This document shows, one piece after another, positions 12,043-23,000 of a stretch of DNA of 64,000 nt. The stretch is from Micromussa lordhowensis (lineage: Eukaryota; Cnidaria; Anthozoa; Scleractinia; Lobophylliidae). Every line of letters begins with the position of its first letter. The stretch's first letter is position 1. The stretch is taken from positions 30,646,618 through 30,710,617 of the forward strand of contig OZ026604.1 in assembly GCA_964020085.1 (NCBI GenBank), given 5' to 3'. The position numbers were made by a program, and so were the translations under genes. Under the pieces are notes generated by a model, which made no database searches, was not told where the DNA came from, and worked only from the letters and a program-made list of their open reading frames with translations.

Positions 12043-12996
12043 ATGTCCGACATTTCTCTACAGACTGTTCCTGAAAATGTGCTTGGATCACGGCATTTGG
12101 CGCTTAAAATCGTCGAAATTTCGCTGCTTTTTCTCATCAACGTTTTATCTCTGGGAGGAAATTTACTGGTTTGCATAACAGTTTACAGAAGACCTGTTTT
12201 ACGAACTATTACGAACATGTTCATCGTGGCTCTGTGTGTGACGGACATATTGCTAGCGTCTGTCGCGATGCCCTTAACACTTGGAGCGCTTATGATGGAT
12301 TACTGGCCGTTCGGCGAGTTAGCTTGCCAAATTCAAGGATTCAGCATTCACTTACTGGTTTTCCAATCTCTTCAGATCATTACTTTGACAGCAACAAATC
12401 GAAACCTTAATGTTGTTCGTCCTTGGTTATACAAACGTCTCTTCACAAAGCGGAAAACACTATTAATAATTATAGCTGTCAGTCTGTTAACTGCCGTTAT
12501 CATGGGCGCTCTTGTAGTTTCACTTTCATCGAGATATGTGTTTCATCCTGGAAAAGCCATCTGCGCTATGACATTTGCAACACTTCAACAAAGTCTACGG
12601 TTCACGATTTTATTCAGTGTGTTCTTTGTAGCGTTTCCAACCATTATAATCTTCGCTTGCTATGTGAGAGTCTTGCACACTATTCGGACACATCGCCGAG
12701 AGTACGAAGAAACCCGAGGGGAGCACGATTCTAGATCGATTTTAAGCCGAGAAGAAGTGAAACTGTCCAAAATCGTGCTCGTGATCATTTTAGGCTTTGC
12801 GTTTTGTTGGGTTCCGTGCGTGATTATTGATATCATTGACACAACACAAACTAAGTGGTTTCCTCGTCAAGTTTATCTATTTTACACCTTCCTGGCTTAC
12901 ACGAGTGCTGTTTTAAACCCTTGGATTTATGGATTTATGAACAAAATGGTTCGCAAAGAAATGTCTTTTTTATTAGCGTGCAGATTTCGTTCTTAA
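12043..12996 (+). CDS. Class A (rhodopsin-like) G protein-coupled receptor, intronless
   Basis: Seven hydrophobic segments and class A landmarks are present. With residue 1 at 12043 these are: GGNLLV in TM1 (N40), the TM2 Asp (D68), the TM3 Cys (C95) and its extracellular loop 2 partner (C174), FCWVP in TM6 (254-258) and NPWIY in TM7 (292-296). The cytosolic end of TM3 reads TNRNLNVV where DRY or NRY is usual. The opsin retinal lysine position carries no Lys (AYTSAVLNPWIY), so it is not a photopigment. The C-tail is short. An in-frame ATG also exists at 11959; 12043 is preferred because it leaves a normal short N-terminus. The look is melatonin-receptor-like or orphan amine-like, typical of expanded cnidarian GPCR families; the ligand is unknown. 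A single coding exon and no neighbour in an operon-like layout. Confidence 0.9.
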   Translation: MSDISLQTVPENVLGSRHLALKIVEISLLFLINVLSLGGNLLVCITVYRRPVLRTITNMFIVALCVTDILLASVAMPLTLGALMMDYWPFGELACQIQGFSIHLLVFQSLQIITLTATNRNLNVVRPWLYKRLFTKRKTLLIIIAVSLLTAVIMGALVVSLSSRYVFHPGKAICAMTFATLQQSLRFTILFSVFFVAFPTIIIFACYVRVLHTIRTHRREYEETRGEHDSRSILSREEVKLSKIVLVIILGFAFCWVPCVIIDIIDTTQTKWFPRQVYLFYTFLAYTSAVLNPWIYGFMNKMVRKEMSFLLACRFRS

Positions 12997-14386
12997 AAAT
13001 GCGAAGATGTTTACTTGTGGACGTTTTAAAATTTAATCGTTTTGATATTTATATATGCTTTGATGCATCTGGAATGGCAAAAAGGAAGTATTTGTATTGC
13101 GTAATTTTATAAATATTTAAGTTATTTAAAAAAGAAATATTTAGAAAGTTCGCGAAAACTTTTTTTTAAAATTGTGCTCACAGACATGTCTGGAAAATTT
13201 AGTTTTGACCTCTAGCCTCTTATCGCTCTCAAAATTAATAAAGCCTGGAGCGATGAAAGACGGTTGTATGACTTGTATACGTAGTATAAATGTCTGGAGG
13301 CAAAGTTACTTAACTGTAAAGCGATGAAAGTGAAAAAGAATTTTTTATCATTTCAGTTAAGTTTATATATATTCCCTGCATAATTTTAAAGGTTTTATTG
13401 CAATGTGTAGTTAGTACGATTATTCTCCAGTATATTTCTGAAATAAAACACACGTAATGAAATGTGGGCGCCAGTAACTCATATCACTTTCAATCCGCAG
13501 ATCAGCCATCGAAAATAAATTCCGCAATGCAAGATAACGATGATATTTATTGCCTCTGATAATGACTACTACACGCTAATTTTCCTGCTTGAAAAGAAAA
13601 ACAATCTGCCCTCAGTCTCCCAGAATACTTGAAAAAGCTCTCATGTCTCTGCTAAAAACTGCATTAGCATATATCACTCCTAACTTCTCACGCGCCATGC
13701 GTGAGTCGAGTCTACAACCTTTTAAATATTATTTTAATCTCTGAGCGAGAGAGATACCATCTTTCCCTGATAACCTGATAATTTTCAGGACCAGATAACG
13801 CGCCAAAATGCACGACGGCCCTGCGATTGACGCAATTAAAATGCTAGGCTTATTAACGCAAGTTTTTCACGTTGGGTGCCATTATCTATAGCTTTCTCGC
13901 GCTATTTTCCCATCTTAAGCCATATTCGAGGTCTCGTTAAACATGGTTTTCATGCACTTACAATTTCGACCTGTTTCGTCCGTTGTAGTAGTATCTCTGG
14001 TTGTGGTACAGTTGTTTCTAGTAAAAGTAGCCGCCCATTGTCGCCATCATTCACATTCATCATTGCCTTTTTCTTTTACTTCTTCTCGGCTGAAGGAAAT
14101 CTGTGGTAGAAAATGGCTAATGAAGTCCTATCACACCACTTCAAAAAGTAAATAAATCAATGAATTAAAAAATGCTAACGGAAACTAACAAAAACTGACA
14201 ACAACAACAACAGAACAACCACAACGACAATGATAAAAAAACAAATACTTATTAAAACAGTGGGTAGGATTTTTGATGGCGGGTAAGTACGGAAGCCGAG
14301 ATGAAGTCCTTTATATGATTTCGAAAGACAAATGATGCGATATTCCACATGGATTGTCGAATAGAGATGGACGGATATTTCTCTTT
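12997..14386. other. GPCR 3' flank and intergenic stretch
   Basis: AT-rich 3' flank of the receptor gene; AATAAA-type words occur at about 13237 and 13441 and could serve polyadenylation. Nothing else could be supported up to the transposon at 14387. Confidence 0.4.
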
Positions 14387-15536
14387 TACGGTGGCCCATA
14401 AGGGCAGTACAAAAATATTTATCCCAGTACAAAAATATTTATCCCAGTACAAAAATATTTTTCCCAGTACAAAAATATTTATCACAGTACAAAAATATTT
14501 TTCCAGTACAAATAGGGAATGGGATCTAGTTTCCCAGAGATCATTGCGAGCTTCATTGGAGCACATGTGAATATGACAGCTCCTTTCTCGGCTTGTTTTT
14601 GCCATTGCTGTAGCTTCAAAATCGTGGATCCAGCTTACAGGTATTGCCCGAAATGTGCCCAAAATGTGAAATTATCCCGACAGTAATCGTGACTTCTTTT
14701 GTTGGCTCTAGTTTGCTTTTCTTTGTCTTCTTTGTTGATTTTGCTCGAAAAAGCGAGCTTCTCTTAGACCCCTTTTTAGCTTTGTATGACTTGAAGCTTG
14801 GCAAAGAAAATTTCCTCGTCTTCAGCGAATCCGGTGGTTCAGTGCTGTTGCTAGTAGACTCTGCGGATGATGCTACACGGAAAACCTCTGTGCCACATTT
14901 TGGGCAATACCTGTAAGCTGGATCCACGATTTTGAAGCTACAGCAATGGCGAAAACAAGCCGCGAAAAAGTGAGCCTTCCGAGCCAGGTGGCTCCGTAGC
15001 ACGAAGCGGTAGGAGTATTTCTACCCCTCCTGGACGGGGTGCTAGTCCATCGCAGGTGACTTCCCAGCAATTTGTTTGGTTTCCTCAACAATTTGTCGGT
15101 ACCCATTGACACTCCTGGGTAGAGAGAGGCACTGTGAGAGTTAAGTGTTTTCCCTGAGAACACGACACAGTGTCCCCAGCCACGGCTCGAACCCGGAGCG
15201 CTCGCTCCGGAGTCGAGCGTACTAACCGTGAGGCCACCGCGCCTCCCTAAGCCGCGAAAGGAGCTGCCATATTCACATGTGCTCCAATGAAGCTCGCAAT
15301 GACCTCTAGGAAAATAGATCCCATTCTCTATTTGTACTGGAAAAATATTTTTGTACTGGGAAAAATATTTTTGTACTGGGATAAATATTTTTGTACTGGG
15401 AAAAATATTTTTGTACTGGGATAAATATTTTTGTACTGGGATAAATATTTTTGTACTGGGATAAATATTTTTGTACTGGAATAAATATTTTTGTACTGGA
15501 ATAAATATTTCTGTACTGCCCCTGTGGGCCACCGTA
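14387..15536. mobile_element. 1.15-kb transposon with minisatellite inverted ends
   Basis: Ends TACGGTGGCCCA and TGGGCCACCGTA are inverted, and each is followed by an array of a 20-bp unit, CAGTACAAAAATATTTATCC: about 5 units on the left (14404-14512) and 9 to 10 on the right (15340-15520), in opposite orientation. Inverted homology then continues inward: the text near 14598-14658 (GTAGCTTCAAAATCGTGGAT) is the reverse complement of 14892-14956. A direct repeat CTCTTT flanks the element at 14381-14386 and 15537-15542. Six-base duplications are made by only a few DNA transposon groups, so the superfamily is open. A SINE is nested in the right arm. No transposase is present. Confidence 0.85.
14968..15248 (-). 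mobile_element. tRNA-derived SINE, nested copy with 11-bp target duplication
   Basis: On the minus strand it starts GGGAGGCGCGGTGGCCTCAC, has an A-box-like TGGCCTCACGGTTAGTACG and a B-box-like GGGTTCGAGCC, as RNA polymerase III promoters do. The tail runs to the ACTCTTAACTCTCACAGTGCC and GGTACC-containing body. It splits the right arm of the surrounding transposon and is flanked by the exact repeat AAGCCGCGAAA at 14957-14967 and 15249-15259. Related copies lie at 26169, 40492, 43231 and 52258. Confidence 0.9.
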
Positions 15537-16226
15537 CTCTTTCGAGGTGTTCGTGAGAAAGATCATTGTACAGATAAACCACTCGTCACATCTGAAGTAG
15601 CATTACTCAGTTACTTGCCTTTTCATCCCATATAATAATGACGAAGAAAGGGATGTATTTTAAATAGTTTTAGTGGCCAAATCTCGCATCTGGAAGAATG
15701 GCGGTGGAAAAAAGACTGAAACAGAAGGTAAAATTGCTAAGGAAAAAAAAAGGTTTCAGTTAGAATGGTGCTTTCCATCATGCCAAAGATTTCGGAAATT
15801 TCGGTCGGAAGTCAAATGGAAAGGTCCGCTTCGGTTTCTTCCGACCGCCGGGAATATTCGCGTTCACCTCTGGAGGTGGTCCGTCGGAATATATATTCCG
15901 ACGGAAATTTGCCGTTCCATTTTTGATCGTGACAAGCCGGTTGATTGCCCTACTTCTCTTCGCTTACGTAGGGAATTCGGAGAAGAATAAAAAATGATAA
16001 GAGCCATTCCTCTTGGTTGGCCCTGTTTGATCGGAAATCCTCGGGTAGTGTATTCCTAGTGCCAAGGCTCTGACGGATAAGAAGGGCAGGCGGCTCTGGG
16101 GACGAGAAAACAACGTTGCGAAACGCTATATGAAGAGTATATGAAGTACATACCGAAGAAACAAGCATCAAGGAGGAGGGGAAATCTTTCCGATCAGAAC
16201 ACCAAGTTACGTTGACTGGGGAACCT
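15537..16226. other. Upstream region of the BTB gene
   Basis: Probable promoter and 5' UTR of the BTB-BACK-PHR gene. No TATA box or other convincing site was identified. An inverted pair around CCGTCGGAATATATATTCCGACGG (15882-15905) forms a near-perfect short palindrome of unknown meaning. Confidence 0.4.
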
Positions 16227-17570
16227 ATGGCGTCCAACGAGGTTGAAGTCTGGCAGACTAAAAGAAAGACTATCAGAGAGCGAGTGGCGTTTATGCTGAA
16301 TAACCCTTTGATGAGTGATATCTCTTTTGTGACCAAGGATCTGTCAGGAGCGGAAGTCATCTTTTCAGCTCACAAGTTCGTGTTAGCCGTAAGCAGTCCA
16401 GTTTTGTACGCTATGTTTTACGGTGAACTGGCTGAGAGCAAGAACAAAGTCGAGCTCCCTGACTGTGATTCTGAAGGCTTCCTTGAATTCCTTCGCTTTC
16501 TGTATTGTGATGAAGTCAAACTGACTGGAAGTTGTGTTATGCAAGTGTCTTACTTGGCCAAAAAGTACATGATCCCCGAACTTGAGGTCGCTTGCACCAA
16601 TTTCTTGACCGAAAATCTTTCGCCTGAAAACGTCTTCGACATCTTACCTCATGCCAAAAAATTCGAAGACAACGAGCTTGTGCTTCGCTGCTGGGAAGTC
16701 GTGGATGCAAGCGCAGAGGAGGTGTTGAGATCCGAAACATTCTCGACTGTGGCGAAAGAACTGATCCAGGAAATAGTCGAACGAGATTGTCTTACAGTAC
16801 ACGAAATCAACCTTTTTGAAGCTGTTGAACGCTGGGCAGTGGCAGAGTGTGAGAGGCAAGAGATCGAGCCTTCCAAAGACAATAAAAGGAAAGTAACAGG
16901 CGAAGAGATTGTGGGCAACATTCGCTTTCCGCTGATGACACAGGAAGAGTTTGCACAAAGAGTACCTCAATCTGGTCTTCTTTCTAAAGACGAAGTTATC
17001 GAATTGTTTATATGGTTCAGTTCTGTGTCGATAAGTGGCCTTAAATTTTCAAAACGTCCGCGGAAATTAGTTCCCCCTCGTGTATTTTCACGCTGTAAAA
17101 GATTCCCCCAGGTCAGTCATGGTTGGGCGTACTCTAGTGGCATTCCTGATGGAGTAGTTTTTACAGTGGATACTCCCGTCTATATGGGTGGAGTCCGCCT
17201 ATTTGGCAACAGGGGCTTCTCATATGAGGTGTGTCTTAAGCTGTCTTTAGCGACAGAAGGCAGTTACAGTGACAGTGACCGTGATCAAGAAGAACTGTAT
17301 TCTGTGGAAGGCTCATACTTAACTGATGCTGAAAAAACCAGTGGTTATTTTGGCTTTGATGTTCTGTTTGATAATCTTGTTCCATTACAACAGAATGTGC
17401 AGTACAACATTTCTGCAATGATTTCCGGGGCTAGTTCGTGGTATGGCTCAAGTGGACAGAGTGTTGTAGAGTGCGATGGCGTGTACTTCAGGTTCACAAA
17501 TCAGTCAAGTCCTAATGGCACAAATGACTCAGGTGGTCAGTTTGCAGAGATTTTGTTTCACATACTGTAA
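16227..17570 (+). CDS. BTB-BACK-PHR domain protein (BTBD1/2/3/6 family)
   Basis: The 447-residue protein begins MASNEVEVWQ in a fair start context (CCTATGG). An N-terminal BTB/POZ domain spans about 25-125, with MSDISFV, FSAHKFVLAVSSPVLYAMFY and a YLAKKY end. A BACK domain follows at about 130-235, with NVFDILPHAKKF and LFEAVERWA. A C-terminal PHR domain lies at about 295-445, with HGWAYSSGIPDGVVF and VYMGGVRLFG. This order and length match the animal BTBD1/2/3/6 group, which act as substrate adaptors for Cullin-3 ubiquitin ligases in the cytosol; in vertebrates and flies members are linked to neuronal development. The frame is uninterrupted by introns. Which of the four vertebrate paralogues it matches cannot be told by eye; BTBD6-like is a reasonable name. 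Confidence 0.92.
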   Translation: MASNEVEVWQTKRKTIRERVAFMLNNPLMSDISFVTKDLSGAEVIFSAHKFVLAVSSPVLYAMFYGELAESKNKVELPDCDSEGFLEFLRFLYCDEVKLTGSCVMQVSYLAKKYMIPELEVACTNFLTENLSPENVFDILPHAKKFEDNELVLRCWEVVDASAEEVLRSETFSTVAKELIQEIVERDCLTVHEINLFEAVERWAVAECERQEIEPSKDNKRKVTGEEIVGNIRFPLMTQEEFAQRVPQSGLLSKDEVIELFIWFSSVSISGLKFSKRPRKLVPPRVFSRCKRFPQVSHGWAYSSGIPDGVVFTVDTPVYMGGVRLFGNRGFSYEVCLKLSLATEGSYSDSDRDQEELYSVEGSYLTDAEKTSGYFGFDVLFDNLVPLQQNVQYNISAMISGASSWYGSSGQSVVECDGVYFRFTNQSSPNGTNDSGGQFAEILFHIL

Positions 17571-18185
17571 CTCTGTTTACACGGCAAGGAAAACAATATT
17601 CATCACTGAAGACTTTGCTAAAACCCATGACATTCTGTTTGATACGCTTTAGCGATTAGAACACTCTACCACTGCTCAAAAGGAGACTTCTGGCAGCTAC
17701 ATGTGCAGGTAGTCGTTAAACTTTACCTCTGTCAATAGTCACAGAATGATTTGTAGAAGGTCTTGGGTCTGTATTGCTTAATGATGAATACTATTTTTCC
17801 TATGTCGTTCTAAATGTCAGTACAGTGGAACCCTGCCTTATGACAGCCTCTTTAACTGATATAACCACTTCGTTGTTACAGGTGTTTTTCTTTGGCCCAA
17901 AAGGATGCACAGTCGGTCATTACATTTTTTATTATCCCTCTCCACTTAAAAGGTCAATGGAATTTCCAGGTCTTGAACACAAACATTTTTTAAGAAAAGT
18001 ATAAAGTGATGGGGTTGGGGTAGGGGTATTTTCTGGAACAATGCATTTTATATTCAGGATCACTCCTACGGCCTCTTTACATGAGCTTGGTTAGTTTCTT
18101 AGCCTGGGTAGAATCACTGCAGAAAGTTCTAAAAATATACACTTTATAGAACTTGCTTGTCAGTCTGCAATAGCATGTGCATAAA
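17571..18185. other. 3' flank of the BTB gene
   Basis: Likely 3' UTR and downstream DNA. A partial inverted-repeat end (TACAGTGGAACCCTGCCTTA near 17819) is related to the CAGTGGAACC MITE at 45668. No gene is seen. Confidence 0.35.
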
Positions 18186-18192
18186 GGGGGCA

Positions 18193-18229
<37 letters not shown>

Positions 18230-18291
18230 TATTTAATTTGGTTTTATTAACTAGGTTGATAATGTGAATTGGCCACCGTAAAGAGATTCGG

Positions 18292-18322
<31 letters not shown>

Positions 18323-18376
18323 GGAGCGAATCGATGAAGGGCTAACGCTCTAAACATCAGCTTCCGAATCTCTTTG
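18186..18376. mobile_element. Foldback element, truncated copy
   Basis: Contains GGTTGATAATGTGAATTGGCC, AAGAGATTCGGAAGCTGACG and GCGTTAGCCCTTCGTCGGAGC, followed by the inverted copy of the last part. It is related to the complete hairpin at 27503-27701 and, like it, is preceded or followed by a unit around AAACTGTGGTGCTGCGTCGG. The right arm ends early, so this copy is truncated. Confidence 0.8.
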
Positions 18377-19651
18377 TAATAGCATGTGGTTTGCGTCGAG
18401 CCTGACCGGGATTCAGTCTTTCTACCAACCAAAAAATTGAAAACATGGGCTATTAAACATGAAAACAGAATGGTGGTAGGTCATGATGTACAAAATAAGA
18501 AAAAAAACAAAAAAACAAATTTTATGGTTAATTAAGTGAAGGTACCAATATGGATTAGCTTTTAGCCCAGTGTTTCCATGAAAGAATCAAAGAAATTTCA
18601 ACCTTTCTGGCTGGGTCAACCCGCATCTTGACAAGGGTTACCCATCAAGGGGGCTGACCTGGTTTGATATATTTTTGATGTAAACATTTGGAAACATGAC
18701 ATGGACTGCACAAGGGTTACCCTTCGTGGTGATTCAACCTGGGTTAGAAAGTAACAGGGGTTGTGTAAAGAGGCCCTTATTTTATAGCAGCAATACTGTT
18801 GTATAAATAGGGTTCTACTAACTTCAAGTTAGACAAAAGATTTAAAAGGCCAATTTGCACACTACACAAAGCGTACCTATTGTAAGAATAAGCTTCAAAG
18901 CTAAAATTACAAGTGTTTTAGTAGGCCATATTGTTGCTATGGTAACCTGTTATGTAAAATACAAATGTAGATGATTGCAACTTGTTAACCAATAATTGTG
19001 AATTGTATGATACCTCTACTGTATCATCATGTGTTAAACAGTGGCAGTATTCATCCTTCAAAGTATAACTGTTAGAAAAATGCTGGAAACTGATGCCAGC
19101 CTCCTTTAATTAAAAAAAAGGCAACCTAGTCTGTACGAAGCTACATCCATACATGTATACATGTATGAAATGTCTTGATTATGCAGAAACTTACAAATTT
19201 GTAAACATATGTACATCTGTTTAATAAATAATTCTGTACTATTATAATACATTTTCAATATATTCCTATGTATTTGGAAACAAACTGTCCTTGTTGCTTT
19301 GTCTATAGTCAACTCTATTTCCAGCAGCTTCTATATGAACACTTATACACCAGAAAACCTGAATGCAAACACTACACTAATTATCAACTTGAAGTTACTT
19401 GGGAACATTGAACTACCGGTATTTGAAATTAGGCTGTAGTATTAATTTTGCCCTCTGACGAAACGCAAATAATGCTCATAATTTTAATTTGTTTCACTTG
19501 AGCTCTGGCACAGCACAACTGTTTCTTTAGGAACTAACAACTTCACTTATTAAAATGGAAAAAGTTTACTTTGAATATGTATTTCATGAGGAGACGACAG
19601 AATACAGGACTCTGCAGAGCTTGAGATAATAATCCCTGAGTTAGACGAGCC

Positions 19652-19905
19652 TGGGCCAGGTTGTTTGAAAGTCGGTTAATGCTAACCCTAGATTAAAAGT
19701 TAACCGAGGCATTAATTTTCCTTGTATAAAAATGCTTTTGACTGCTCAAGACATGTTTTGTGTAGTTTGAGACTATTCAAACTTAAAACTGAAAGAGAAA
19801 ATTAGATATAAACAGAAGACCTCACCGAAAAGTTACAAAACTGAAACCAAAATTCTCATTAATCCTGGGTTAGCTTTATCGGACTTTGGACAGCCGTAGG
19901 TACCC
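19652..19905. mobile_element. MITE with TTGTTYGAAAG inverted ends, copy 1
   Basis: Starts GGGCCAGGTTGTTTGAAAG and ends with a diverged inverted copy (ATCGGACTTTGGACAGCC). It aligns along its whole length with 38008-38252, including TTAAAAGTTAA and AATCCTGGGTTAGC. Non-coding. Confidence 0.7.
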
Positions 19906-20052
19906 TGATTATTCACCCCTAATGCATCAACAGACGACATGTTAACCCTTTGTAGGAATACTTGGAGATGATGCTAAAGCAAAAGCCAAGGACTCCACTA
20001 AAATGAAAGAAAAAAATTAAAACAAATCAAATAAATTGTCAATGAACGGGAT

Positions 20053-23000
20053 TCAGGCTGTTTTCAATACATAGCGCATCGAGTGAGTACATGACAGACG
20101 GAACGACAACTTACAGTGTGGAAATGCTCCTCGTTTGGTAATATTTTGCAGACAAGAAACAAGGAAGGTGTTACATTTGGTAAATTCTTCATCAATTTTC
20201 TTGAATTTCTCTTCACTGAAGGACAACAAAAACAACAAAGAAAAACTTCAAGTTTATCTTTTTGGTTCGGAAAAATCTCTTAGCACATAATTTGTAAACA
20301 CAACTGTGTCATCTGCATTTCATAAAATTAATGAAATCATGAGAGTTCCATCCTTACTTGATGTGTTGGGCTCCATTATCCCAATATGTTTGGAACATTA
20401 GGACCAAATTAAGAACCTTGAGAATCACTTCTCTTAAAGAGCCAACCTAGATTGTAGAGGAATATATTTTACAGTTACTGAGTGGTATGAAATACAATAA
20501 ACTGCTGCTTATTGACCCTTGACTTATGCAACTTTGCAAGGACTTTTAGATGGGCTTATAAATAGAGAGGCTTGTATCTGAGGGGTCTTATAACCGGAAT
20601 TAAAAAAAAAAACTGTCTCGAAACAAGCTATGCTAATCGACACAGGTTTTTCATTTATCAGTAATTAAACAATAAAACATCATTACAATTGAAACAAATT
20701 CAAAGCAAGGAACGCAAGAGGGGAGCTTGTACTGGATGAACTTGTATTTTTTTTACTGTCAGATAGATGGTAGATGCATTACAGGTAGAATAATTGTTAA
20801 CTATACTTAGTCTACTCATTTTATGGCATCATACCTTTTGACTAAGCAAACATCGATCATGCAGTTTCTGGACATAAGAGGAATGAGCTTTAATGAGATC
20901 ATCAAGGTCCTTTGCCTGAAAACGAAATAAAAGGTTAAAAACAATTATTTTTTTAATCTAAACCATTAACTGACATCTATAATTTGAAATATTAATTATT
21001 TATCAATGATAAATATGGGTTACTGACCAAGCATGAGGTCAATGTGGCTGGATATTGGCCAAGTTTGTTTGTTTTGTTTTTTTTGCATGGACCAAGATGG
21101 AGTCAAAGTCCATAAACTCGCAAAAAAAGAGTGAGGCCAATGTCTAGCCATCTTGATCAAACAAACTTGGTTAATAAAGAACTTATTATGTGGCTTCCAG
21201 ATAATTTTTCCTTGAGGGATACAGCGGGTAGCCCTGAGCGAGCAAGATAGCACCAGCTTGCCTGCTCGGGTAGCCAATCATTGTGCAGGTTCATCTTGCT
21301 CACTCATGGAGCTAGCCATATAATAATTAAAAGTATATATTCTCAATGGACAAAGACCTGATCAAGATTATTATTATTATTCAGCTGGTGAATTTCTAAA
21401 ATGATACTTATCATGATACCTGGTCTAAAGCTTCCTGAAACTCTAAGACAGTTGAATGTAATATCTGTTGATCAAAATGAAATGTCAAAATAAACTAATC
21501 AGAATGAAATAACATCAGTATATTTATTCTTGCAAATTCTGGAATAATCGGAAATTACGCCTTATCCGATCCCCCCTTTAACTCAGCACATTGCATTTTA
21601 TTGGTCACGCTAACAAATCTCTCAAGTGTTGGCTGTAGAAAACACAATGGAAATTTGCTGCACTAAATGTGACTAAGTTAGATATACACTGTAGATTTAA
21701 TAGAATTTTCAAGTTCAAAAGCCAGTGCAGGTTAATTAGGTTATCAGCATTTCATGGCGACAAAATTATTTTTCAAGCTGTCTGTGAATGCTCAAAGGTC
21801 ATGAGCTGTCTCATGCAAAGATCATGTCAAGAGAGCAATTCAAGTTCCTTTGTTGTCTCCTTGTGTCACTTCAGCTGTTGTGAAACTGAAATAATTATTG
21901 TTCAGTGCCTGGATAATTTATGCAAGGAACATGATTATGAACAGCAACACACAGACACTCTCTCTGATTTGTTCTTTTGTGGAGGGCATCTGTGACACAG
22001 GCTACAAATATAATACTCCATGAAGAAGCATCAACAGGTTAAAAATTGCCGTACATGGATGTTTCAATAATGGGAGTCAGGGATTATGAGAGTGTCCTCA
22101 CTGGAGTGATTTCTTTCTACTTGGAAACATGTAGTTTAAGGGTGAAATGATTTCACACTTACTCGTGTCATAAAGTGATTATGAATGCTGTTAATAAACT
22201 GCATCAACTTGAACCTAAACACAAACATTTTGTGCAACAACTCTTGATCAGGTGGCAATGTTGAAACTGGATCACTTGATTGAGTCTTGTTTTCTGTTTC
22301 ATCTTCATCACTGGCATCACTCCTTGTCTGTCGTCTGTCACCTTTAAGATCTAACAGAGCCAATGTGCAATCAGCAAGAGGGTGTAAGTAAATTAAGCAG
22401 TCCGGCAGCTGCAGTGAAACTGTATATAATTTGTACTGTCTATCAACTCAGACTTGGTTGCAAAACCCTTTCAAATGTGATTTATATTGATCATGATAAT
22501 TATACTATATGACTGAAGTACCAGTTGGACTGCCTCTTGCTGTATTATTACAGGTTTCAAAGTTGAACTAACATAATAACATATTAAAATAATGGAAACC
22601 AAAGTTTTCAAAAACAAACACCTACACTACATACACGTGTATAGAGGGGGTGAGTTTCTACATATACTTAACTTGCAAGGAGAACAAGATATTGAGTTTG
22701 AAAAACTGAGCATTCTAAAAATCAGGATTCCATTGCACAGGTATCTCTAACGAAATTTAGAGGAAACTCTTTCAAACAGTTACAAAAGACAATTCAACTA
22801 TAATATTTACCGGTATGTAAAATTTAACTCCTACACAATAAAGTTAATCAAAATAAGTAGAAAATAAAGTAAAAAAACCTGAAAATCTAAGTTCATCCAA
22901 ACTCCATTTTGCTTGTTTCAGTTTTAAAAGAAACAAGAACACAAGATTGTAGAGCTTCTGACAAGAACTGTCAATGATTATGTTAACTGGCCAAGGTGCC

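Noticed and set aside
14016..14110. Plus-strand Ser/Phe-rich frames near 13876-14155
   Set aside because: Low-complexity translation with no start context, splice signals or domain.
15306..15582. Repetitive frames full of QYKNIFIPV-type repeats
   Set aside because: They are translations of the 20-bp minisatellite in the transposon end, open because the unit lacks stops in several frames.
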